From: Zeus faber
Lineage: Eukaryota; Chordata; Actinopteri; Zeiformes; Zeidae
NCBI GenBank assembly: GCA_960531495.1
Contig: OY482865.1
Coordinates: forward strand, 8,902,087 to 8,966,086
DNA length: 64,000 nt
Direction of reading: 5' to 3'
Each line of letters opens with the position of its first letter. Within the stretch, counting starts at the first letter, position 1. A program made the position numbers and the translations under genes. Positions 11,602-24,818 of the stretch are shown here, piece by piece. The notes beneath the pieces were generated by a model, which worked only from the letters and a program-made list of their open reading frames with translations, was not told the DNA's origin and ran no database searches.

Positions 11602-13557
11602 AAAATACCACTCGCATTATGCATTCTAGCCGTTCTTGCATGCCTCTAAACCATCCTGCTCCAAAACGGGCTGTTTACGTGGGAGGAGCCACCCTCCCGT
11701 GGCCCCGAGCTGAGCGCAAGCTCCAGGTTCCATGAGCCGATGGCGTTTGAGCATGGCTTCCGGGTTCCACTGCATTTACTCTGTAAACTTTCACTGATTT
11801 CACCTTATCAGTTCCACAAAAATCTGCTTCGGAACAAATTTGAGGCGAAAAAATAAGCAATTCCAGTTTCTGAATCTTCCCTCATTTTAGATCTACGAGG
11901 CCTCATTTAAAAGTTAGTTCCGATTCTCGTCGCCGTGCTCCAGGCTTGTGTGACGAGCGCTGAAGAAGTGAGTTTTGCATAATAACTCCCTTTTAAGCGC
12001 CAACAGCCACCCGATGTCCCATCTTTGAGTCTGTCCTGAAAAACAAAACTTTTAATGAGGGAATTCCCAACAGTGAACTCGTCGCTGTTATCTACAGCAT
12101 CGACCCCAAACACACCCCAAAAATACCTTCCTCTCTGAAACCCGCCGCGCACAGCAGCTCCACCCGGGGGCCCTTTTCTGAGCGCTGGTCACAGAGTTGG
12201 TGTTGTGTCTCTGCCCCGCTCGTCATCAGTGACTCCTCCAAACCCGAACGTCTGCATCACCTCCCACTCCCCGTCCCTCTCCGGGCCTAGCCTCTTTCCG
12301 TTTCCATTCACAACTAGCGAGCTCTAAAGGAAGCCATAGAGACGACGCCATCAGCACCAAACGTGTCCGCCCCTCCTCCTAGGGGCTCCATGGGGCCAAA
12401 ACATACCCTAAGTGCGCGCGCCCATGTAAGTACGTAAGTACAGCAATATAAGTGCGCCAATGCCAGTACGTAAGTAAGAGAGTGGACTGGACTGCCTTTT
12501 TTCAGAGCTTGAAATCTCTACAGCCATCGATGGACCATAATGGACTGACCATTTATCCACTGCCATGGAGTAAGAGCTTTTGAGAACCCCCGCTGATATA
12601 GCGCGGTAAATTTACTCAACGAGTGAATGGAACATTATGGATTGGTCCTTTCAATTCCTGAGATTACTGTTCTCATCTCTGTATTGCCGTATTTCTCGTT
12701 TCACAGATGTTTTTTTTTCTCTTTATTTATTTTTTTTTTTTGAGCAATGTTTACGTGCGGAAAATAAGTAGCCTAACAGGAGCATCAAGGTGGGACAGAG
12801 GAAGTCAGGGAGGCTGCAGAGAAAGCGGCAGGGCGACGAGTCACCCCAGCCAGGCCTTTCCAGGGCGCGGAGGGGGCACCAGATCCCGCCGCAGCTGCTG
12901 CATTTAACTGACTATTTAAGGCAGCGTGAACAGGGAGAATCTCAATTTGACGGATCCCAGTGAAAAGCCAACGTCAGGAGGGGTTTATCATACTCCGCGT
13001 CGGCTTTGTTTGCCTTGGCCCGCCGCCACCTCTCCCCTCGCAAGCTGTCCGTTTGACTCAGAAATGTATTGATATGAGTGCAATACATATAAATTCATTT
13101 CAAGTGTATGCATCTGTCGTTTGTCTCAGGAGCAAAGACAGACATTGATTGGGAACCCTAATTAATAAAGCAAGTCCATAAGCAATAAAGTCCAGTACTG
13201 TCTTTTACACAAAAACAGATATTTGCCCCTGTTGGTTTTGGAGAAACCCAAATGATGAAAAAACGTACTGACCAATTGTGTTTCCTCTGCTGTATTCCCC
13301 CCTCCAGAAACATTTTTTTTTTTTGCAATGATTATTACACCGCCGAAGGCTTTTAGCGTTTTTAGTGTAAATTGCACCATCATGAATTATTTACTACCGT
13401 CTAATTATTTGAAGCTTGGCAACACGTTTTTTTTCCAAAAGCACCTCAGTTGACGAGCCAATTCTTTTTTTTTTATTTTTTTATTTTAATATAAAAATGA
13501 AAAAAGAAAACCCTGTTAAGTTTGCCACAACCCCTACTGATAATCCCCTGTGAGTGC
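11602..13557. other. No gene recognised; possible decayed DNA transposon sequence
   Basis: The part at about 11640-12480 has phrases such as CATAATAACTCCCTTTTAAG that recall non-autonomous fish DNA transposons, but no inverted terminal repeats could be matched. GTACGTAAGTA occurs twice near 12431-12473. T-rich tracts lie at 12706-12741, 13313-13324 and 13465-13485. Confidence 0.35.
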
Positions 13558-13968
13558 CTACACATTAAACAGGCTTTTTGGCAATTCACTGACTGACTCA
13601 CCGCCCAAAGGAGAGAGAAGTCTAGTAACGGCTGAACCCGGGTTCAAGAACGAGCCTCTCTGAGTGTCTGGAGGAGACTGGCGGGGAACAACGACACCAT
13701 TTGTGGTTGGAGGCTGGATAACGGAACGCTGAATTCCCTCCAAAGAGCAATTTGAAAGGTGGATCTCATCCTCCTCTGGAGTGACAGAGCCTTTTGATGG
13801 ATTGAATTCAATGCATGTGTTTGGAACGGCGGGAGGGGTCGGGGATTTCTCCATTCCTGGTGTTCTTCCTGGCTTTTGTTGTGTTTGCGGTGTGAGTGGC
13901 AGGCAGAGAATGGAGTGGGCGCGCTCAAACTTCAAAAAATGATCCAGTGACAAGAGGAGAAAAAACAA
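13558..13968 (-). other. Unassigned ORF, possible terminal exon or retrocopy
   Basis: A 136-codon open frame on the minus strand. The distal 99 codons from EKSPTPPAVPNTCIEFNP to the end SELPKSLFNV use varied, ordinary codons and are rich in Pro and Ser. No domain is recognised. Upstream on the minus strand there is a pyrimidine-rich tract, and about 80-90 bases past the stop there is an AATAAA word with an A-rich stretch. That would suit a last exon or a processed retrocopy. A second minus-strand frame (13644-13928) is also open here, which weakens the case. It could be chance. Confidence 0.2.
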
Positions 13969-15859
13969 AAGGGGGGAGAAAAGAAATAAAATGGGTGCGC
14001 GAGAGCAAAGGGGCGAGATTTGTGCCGTTTGAGTGAAATGGCCTCATGTTCAAGTAAATCTTAAAAGCAAAAGCAACACATTTAATGTTTATTTAGCCTG
14101 AGGCTTTGCATATGAATAATAACTTTAATAATCTTCAATTAATATTGATGGTGAAAATAAAGCTGAACAGCTCTGGTGAGAGAGTACCGCAGACTGGAGG
14201 GCATGTTCAAAGGAGATTTTTTGTGAATGTGAGTTTTTGAACAATAATCGTAGCTTCATTGTTTAGAGCCATTTAGTCAAGCGTTAAAAAGAGCGTTGAA
14301 ATACGGGTGCGCTGAGCTTGAATCCAGCAAAGATGAGATACGGCTCATGGGAAAAACGGCTTGTGGGCTGCGTGAGGAGAGGTGGAGCAGAGGCAAAGCG
14401 AGGCGGAGAGAAACGGAGCAGCGGATCCAGAGCTAAACAAAGCACCCACTCGAGTGGGCCGACGTGACGCTCGCCCCGCGGCCGGGCTTTGCAGGATGAA
14501 TATGTACCACGCCGACCTCATCTATGGAGCACGCACGTCTGTGGCTTCGCAGAGCAATCATGCGGGTCGCAGGGCGTGGCTGACGCTTGCTACGACCGCA
14601 CGCGCACAGCTTGCACCACCGACAACGGCAACGGCATGAAGCCTTCGGGACGCACAGGGGGCACTCGCGGGGCTGGTGCGGTCCGCCGCATGGCCAGGGG
14701 CTTTACGGGCGCAGCTACGTGCGGCCCGCCACACTTACCGCCACCATGTGTGCGGAGTTGAGTGTGCAAGCTTATTATCATAATCACTGGAGCATAAACC
14801 CCAACAGTAGCGAAGCAAAAGCAAAGCATGTATTCTTACTACAATACATATCATCATACTGAATTTATGACACGCGTCTGACGATGTCCGATAGCCTTGG
14901 GCTTTACCATCAGCCATGTGTCGTGGTGTGTGTACGGCTACGGAATCTATTAAGCATCTGTTGGAGTCCACACACCAACAGACATTATTCGATGATTACA
15001 AGTCCCCCAACGTCCACCTGATAGTAAATAGTATTATGGTATACAGTATGTCACTGGGACTAATGAGTAAGCATTCTAAATGTATTCCAACTAAGACGAA
15101 CATAGCATAGGAAGGAAATTGGTATTGACCTTCTCATCAGAACCCGGGTAAGATTGACAACAGCTCATTTCTCTTTTAACGGTGTGGACCTCGCTATCCA
15201 GAAATATAAAGGACGCTGTATAGATTGTTGCCACTAAGACCGGGCAAACAGGTTTCCCAGTATTCGGGACGTATGGACCGGTCCATTGATTGGCTTTTAT
15301 ATGATTGAGCGGCTTTCCGGGTTTTCCGGGAGTGGCTTTCCGGGAACGGGCGGTGTCCGACTTGGTCACAGACACAGCCAAAGACCTTGAAGGCAGCAAA
15401 ACCCAGCAAAATGGAAATGAAAATGAAACGGAACGGCGTGGATTGTGACGGCTGTGGCACCACAGCAGGCAGTCTGACAGCTTAAGTAGAGCGGCCCGAA
15501 GAGTCGTCAGCCAGGGCTGCCTCTGCATGCGACGCTCCATTTTTGGCATTTAGCAGAGCAGCTTATCAAGAGTGCCATACGATACACGAGCAGGTACAAG
15601 TGGATTTACTGTCCAATAACTAGAACGAAACCCAATACAAAGTTTGGCACATTTTTGGCGATAGGGCGGGATGTAACCCCTGGGAAGAGGAATAAATAAA
15701 TAAGCGGCGGCATAAAAATTTTGGCGTGAGGTCTCAACTGACAATTTCATGCAAGAAAAAACAGTGTCAGCTGCGGTACGTGCACCGTGAGTAAATTGTG
15801 GAATGAGATGACACTTAATTGAATTTATTAGAAAAGGATGTGCAACTCACAGGGACCCC
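13969..15859. other. No gene recognised; part CpG-rich
   Basis: The part at 14030-14260 is unique AT-rich sequence with conserved-element texture (TTTGCATATGAATAATAA words). The part at 14380-14760 is GC- and CpG-rich with overlapping chance frames. TTCCGGG occurs three times near 15315-15345. Confidence 0.4.
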
Positions 15860-15948
15860 ACCACACGCACACGCACACGCTCACGCACACGCTCACGCTC
15901 ACGCACACGCACACGCACGCACGCACGCACGCACGCACGCACACACAG
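15860..15948. repeat. (CACACG/CTCACG/CACG)n array
   Basis: About 89 bases of alternating CACACG, CTCACG and CACG units, ending in a CA run. Confidence 0.95.
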
Positions 15949-18900
15949 TAAATAAATGAAGTAAATGCTAGACTCAAGTGCGAGGCTTCTTCATATGTCT
16001 TTTGTTCCCCCATTTCTATCCCCACAAAGCATGACTTCCTACAGAGCAGCACAATGAATCCACCACTGTGATGAATCTGGCCTCCACCCAGCAGAGAAGG
16101 CGCGAGGGGGAGGAAGGGGCCTCGGTGATGCCACGGGCCTGAATAGCCTGCTGGGCGTTCCTCCAGACTGTGTTTCCACATAAACAAGGCTCCTGCGTTG
16201 CAGCCCGGTCACGTCAAATGTCTAATCTCTGGACGCACCCGACTGTGACACCTCTCTCCCTGGGCTCCCGAAACATCCCCGCTGGCACTTACTCCTCCCT
16301 TCCCCTCCGCCGCCGTCGCTCCCACAACAGCCACCGAATACAATAATGAGAGCAACAACAACAAGTGGAGGGAAGCACTCAGAAAACAGTGAAGTCTGAA
16401 TGAAACAAATGGCTCTTTCATCCGTTTTTTTTGGGGGTTTTTTTTGTCGGGGGAAAAAACCTCAGAGGCCCCCGCTCCCGTGACAGCAGGACGTTTTTGG
16501 GAGTCAGTCGCCGTAGCCTGCTTTCTGCTTTGCGAAACAATCCCCGGGATCGTTTGGCAGCCGACGGCAGGTCAGGTTCCGCCTGGTTCCACACATTGTG
16601 ATGTCTCGCTTCGCAGCCCTGAAAGGGGGGGGGGGGGGCTTTGGCTTTGGCAGGAAGTCAGAACTCCCCCCCCCCTTAGTATTTTTGGTCATCACCCTTC
16701 ACTTCAGCCCTGGGGAGCACCAGTGGACCAAGAAGGCCTTTGTGCTTCATACACTGATGGGGCGGACTATGGATTCTGCTACGGCTGACTCCTGGCCCCG
16801 GCCCGTGTTCCATTCCAAACGCTTTGAACCCCGCCCGTCCGTGGAGAATCCGCAGCCCTCCGCGGGGAAACCGGTGGGAGACCGCCACGTCCGGGATCAC
16901 CGACATGCGGTCACAGAAACCTCGACGGCTTGCGAGAACGAGGCGAGGCGAGTTCGTAAGTCGATTCAAAGTGTTCTACATAAAACATCAAAAGGATTAA
17001 GACGAAGGGCAAAAGAAACACGTAACGGAAGGGCATAGAATGCGTTAAAGAGTTAAAAGTTAAAAAAATTAGAATGCATGGAATGCATAAACGCTACAGT
17101 TTGGCGCAAGGAAGGAATCAAAGAAACCTCGTTTTACTCTTCATTAGCAACCAACTTGCCCGTTCCCAAAAGAGCGACCAAGTTTGGCCGGCTGGGGGAT
17201 GGGGTGCATTGGGGCAAGAAAATGAAAATGAAGTGGGAGTCTTACGGAGCATGTTTTGAATCTGACATCCCTCAAAACAACTTTAAAAAAATAAAAATAA
17301 ATAATTAAGCCGATGGAGTGTAAAAACAAACAAGGAAGTTTTTGCATTTAGATCACTTTCACGTCAGCTTTGACAGCTCGCCATGCAGGCCGCAGCGAGT
17401 GAATAGGTTTAAGGAAAACGAACAGGTCTAGAATGAGATTTCCATTATCTTATGCCTGATCACCTCTCAAATTGCAATATCTCACCAAGACAAATGTGCT
17501 CCTTCATGCTTTGCAAGCTTGAGATGTGATTGCATTCAAATGAATGTGCCTAAGCCACACAAGGCAAAAAAAAAAAAATCATCTTAAATGTATGTTTTAG
17601 TGAATCTGGTTACAGAGGAATGAGCCATTAGATAGTAGTAATATGATAAGAAGCTCCCTCTGACCACGGGGCCTCAGATTTCTCGTCCTTTCCGAGGCGA
17701 GTCATATTTACATGATAAAGAGTTATTCATCTGTCGGATCTACTTATATCCAGACTCTGCTCCGAGCCCTTTATCACTTTAAATCTGTTATTATGATGGT
17801 CTGGCCCCCTCCAATGCGGGGTCCCTCAGATTGAAAGCGCCGGCGGGCCATGATCGTCTCATTACGGCAAATACTGCAAATACTGAATCTTTAATGGCTC
17901 ATTACGACAGCCGTTTTCCAGCGGCGGGTCCGCCCGTGCAAACAGGTGGAACAGGGTCCCCTCAGGTCACGCTGTCTGCGCGGCCGGAAAAACCACCAGC
18001 GATCCCGCTCCCGTCTCCTAATGCCGAACGAAAGCTTCGCAGACCTCCAGCCGCCCCGACCCCTCTCGTCCTCGCCGGGCGTCCGCGAGATAGACGGCTG
18101 GTTTTGAAAAAGGCGTCAATTTATTTCCACCCTCTGGCTTCAGCTAATTTCAGCGGCTCTCCCGAAGATGGGGCGATACGAGAGATTAGAGAAAGGAGCG
18201 TTTTAACCTGACCATGACCTTGCTTTGAGTTTGCAGTGTTTGCCTTGCGTTAGCGATTCAAACCTATTTATGTTCTATGTTCTCTGGTAATTATGCTCCA
18301 GAGTAATTATGGGAAATGACTGCACTGAGGCGACCTTGAGAAGTGAGACTTAGATAAATGCTGGGTCATAAATGGAGGTCCAACTTTACCTTCTACTGTA
18401 TTAAGTGTTTCGCGCTCCCACCGCTGTACATCGGAAATACAAGCAGCGGCGTTCCAAACTCAGTGCCAAGAGCAAGAGAACATTAAGTCTTAAGAGACTT
18501 ACGGAAGACGTCCGTTAAGAGACGGGGCGAGAGGAGGAGGCGAGACGGAGAGACGGCGGAAGGGTACTGGAGAGAGGAGGGAAGGAGGGGGAGAGCGCAA
18601 AGTCAGATCAATATTCAAACTGCAAAATGAATTTGACTGGAGCGAGAACTTCTCATCAAATGGGAAAAGAAATTGGATATGAAAGATGACCTGCCATAAA
18701 ATCCGATATCCCACAATGCCATCTGTCAGACAGTGGCCGAGGAATAATGACAGTGGCTAATGAAAGCTGAGGCCCGGTGCGGCGGCGGCGGTTTAAATCA
18801 GATCCTCCACAGCAGCGGCGGCGCTGACTCAGTGTCTTGTCCTCTGCCCAACGCCACTGGAAGCCGCGCGGGGAAACAATCAGGAAAGCCCTTCGTTCCG

Positions 18901-19355
18901 TCCGAAAAAAAAAAAAAGGAACCAATCATCGGCGTAACAGCGTCGGCGCCTGAGCGACTGAGCGGCCCCCAATGAGGCCGATTTGGATCTCATGCACTGG
19001 CGGAACAGAGCTAAACAGGCGCTTGCCGCCTCAAGTCAGATCTTCCCGTCGAGAGCCACTCTGAGGCCAGAATGTGGGTAAATGGATGGATTGTGGAGAG
19101 CGATGCCTTTCCGTAGTTTGACTTAGCACGGTGCTCGACGGCGTCCACGCCGACACTTTCTTGGCTTTGGATGGAGAATTTGTCACTTCGAGGTACTTTG
19201 GTGTGCACTTTTGTGACGGCGCTGACTTTTGCCTGGAGGTCCAATGAAGGTTTCGATTTGATGTCGAAGCCCAACGTCCCCACGCAGTAGTCCCGTTGGC
19301 AATGGCAATGTCGCAGTCTACGTTTTGAGCTGCGACGTTGAGGACGCCCTTGAAC
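15949..19355. other. No gene recognised
   Basis: Mixed unique sequence. A G run lies at 16626-16639. The part at 17430-17800 has the even composition of conserved non-coding DNA. The part at 17820-18110 is GC-rich. Overlapping frames such as 16598-17038 and 17831-18211 show no recognisable domains. Confidence 0.45.
17430..17800. promoter_or_regulatory. Candidate conserved non-coding element
   Basis: Unique sequence of balanced composition with words such as GCTTTGCAAGC, TTGCATTCAAATGAATG and TTATCACTTTAAATC. Simple repeats are absent apart from one A run at 17566-17577. Support is by texture only. Confidence 0.2.
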
Positions 19356-19568
19356 CGGGGTCAGTGGCTTAGGCGGGAGAGTGGTCTGGTAACTGGAAGA
19401 TTGTCGGTTCAGTCCCGGGGGTCCTCCAGGTAGAATCCTGAAGGGCGCTTGAGCAAGACACTCAATGCTCCAGATGAGCCTCGATTGGCTGTCGACACCG
19501 GCCTCCATCGGTGTATGAATAAGTCGCTTTGGACAAAAGCATCTGCTAAATGGCAGAATGTAAATGAT
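19356..19568 (+). mobile_element. tRNA-derived SINE
   Basis: The 5' part has a tRNA-like A-box region (TGGCTTAGGCGGGAGAGTGG) and a B-box-like GGTTCAGTCCC at 19406-19416. The body continues with TTGAGCAAGACAC, GGTGTATGAATAAGTCGCTT and CATCTGCTAAATGGCAGAATG, the usual teleost SINE layout, and ends in an AAATG-type tail. It is a transposed copy, not a functional tRNA. A minus-strand relative lies at 36930-37060. A minus-strand frame at 19011-19574 overlaps it and is not treated as a gene. Confidence 0.75.

Positions 19569-22662
<3,094 letters not shown>

Positions 22663-22697
<35 letters not shown>
22663..22697. repeat. (TA)n microsatellite
   Basis: About 17 TA units. Confidence 0.95.
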
Positions 22698-22699
<2 letters not shown>

Positions 22700-24655
22700 T
22701 CCCTGATCAATATTCTCTATTTGTATGAATAGTAATCAACATGTAATAAGGTTTTCATCACAACATTATGTTGGGTGCCACGACGCTGTCATGCTGCCTC
22801 CTGGTGCGGAATTTTAAAAAGGAGGGATCTCGTGGTCCTGATGCCCTGACAATCTATTTAGTCCGTCAGAGTGAGGGAATATTCTGGAATGGGCAATGAG
22901 AAGGGAGGCGGGGATGGAGGAGTACTCCTTCTTTGTCTCAATCTTATCAGGAAAGGCATTTCAGCCGGGACCCCCCCCCCCCCCCCTTTTTTTTTTTTTG
23001 CCTCCAAGTCTCTAAAAGCAGTTCCCTTGTTAAATATTCATGTTGCCCTTCTCTTCCAGTCAGGCTTAGATTTTCGAAAGTGCATAAGTGCTGTATTGGT
23101 GTTTCCACGGCACATCTTAAATGGGGCATGAAGCGATTTTTGGCGGACGAGGGCTCAGCATTGCGACCATAACACGTCGTGTCTGTTACGCCAGAGAGGA
23201 ACGGCCGGGCACGGATCGGACGACTGGGACGAGACCGGCGTGTAACATCTACATTTATCTGCGAGGAGGAAAGACAAAGTGGATTGGAAATACAGGAGGT
23301 AACGGAGGAATAGAATTTAAAATAAAAAGGTTATTTCCCCAAGGGAACCCCCATGTGCTGTAGCCAGTTTGTGTCGGAGCTGCTTGTTGGCTCTTGAGGC
23401 ATCTCTTCCTTTTGTGGACCCCTTTGCACCCAAAATGGAGTTTTTGGTCATTGTTGCCTCCTCTTTGGAGCAGGACTATGCTTGTATTTATGTGTAGAAC
23501 TTTTCTTCAGATGCTCGATGCTTCATTATACTTGCGATTTACATGAGTGCTCCCTGGAGACATGAATCCTTCAGAGCTCATCTAGAGGAAGCCAGCTAGT
23601 AAGGGGGCATTTGTAGTGACAGTTACTTTATAATTGTGAAAAAACCCTCCCCCCAAAACTCAGCTAACCAGATATGGCAGATTTCCACGTTTTAGGATGC
23701 AAGTCCGAGTCAGAGATTTCTAGTCAGGAGTGTCTCATTTGCATATTCATGAAACCGTGAATTTTCAGGGTAGAGGTGTCGAGGTGCTGTTAAGCCCATT
23801 TACTGTAGTTTATTGTAAATTTTGGGTGGAACAGCGTTATTAAAAAAAAAAACAACAACAAAAAAAAAACCATTAATATTCAATACAAAACTTTTTTCTT
23901 TTTTTTTTTTTTTTGTTTCAATGTTTGAAATGCGGCAGGGGAGTGTCTTTAAGGGGTAAAGGCCTAAAAAGTGATGATTTAAAGGAATGCGTAAGAACAT
24001 CCATTATGCATTGGCTTTTGTTGATCCTGTGCTCCTTAAAAAGCTCCCTGATTGCCCCGGTGCTGTTCAGTGATATCGCTGCTCGGCAACCTCAACCACC
24101 GGCTTACTCTCCCAGGTGTTGGCCGAGAAGGTCACGACCGCCTAAATTTAGCGCGGGGACGGATTCACACCCATTCTACAGAGTCCGTTGAGGGAAAAAA
24201 ATAGCCTTGATGTTTTGCGCGCGCGCGCTCGGCGGCAGGTGGCTCCGGCTGCCGAAGGTTCGTCGTCTAAACTGCTTTGCAGGTGTTCGGGCCTTTTCTC
24301 ACGCTTGGTTTGCGTGTTCAGGTCGAGGGAATCGGTTGAACATGGTCGTCGGAGCCGGCTTACAGGGGATTGCCGGAGCAGGTCGTCAGGCTTGGGCGCG
24401 TCACCAATCACCACGTCCTCTGAATACGAGGGTTGTCTTTGGACGTCGTCATTTACGCCGAGAGGGGATAACTTCAGCGAGAACACTGAACTCGAAATGG
24501 CCCCGGTGGCGCTGAGTTGACCGAGGTCTTTGGGTGAGTAGTTACATCATACAAAGAAAAAGGGGATGTGAGATCCATGTCAAATGGTTTACTGACTGCA
24601 AATAGCCATGCCGGTTTATCAAATTCACCTTGGCTGCCTTTGCATTCTCGCAGGG
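22698..24655. other. No gene recognised; C16/T14 tract inside
   Basis: A run of about 16 C followed by 14 T lies at 22971-23000. A/T-rich tracts lie at 23842-23869 and 23890-23914. The octamer-like CATTTGCATATTCATG occurs near 23736. The part at 24215-24510 is CpG-rich, with several overlapping frames that show no domain. Confidence 0.45.
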
Positions 24656-24752
24656 TAAGGCGGACTCCGCCACCAACAATAGAAGCGGCATATAGTGGAG
24701 CACATACATAACACAAATACCGTGAATGACAGTTTCCGATGAAGTGCCAGCT
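24656..24752. repeat. Dispersed repeat family 1, copy A
   Basis: GGCGGACTCCGCCACCAACA and the following bases align with 62535-62591 in the same orientation. I count roughly 45 identical of 57 compared positions, including GCATATAG. The family is not identified. Confidence 0.6.
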
Positions 24753-24760
24753 AACAATAT

Positions 24761-24818
<58 letters not shown>
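24761..24818. repeat. Perfect A-run / (TA)16 / T-run palindrome
   Basis: TT plus 11 A, then 16 TA units, then 11 T plus AA form a 58-base perfect palindrome. It is a very low-melting cruciform candidate. Confidence 0.93.
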
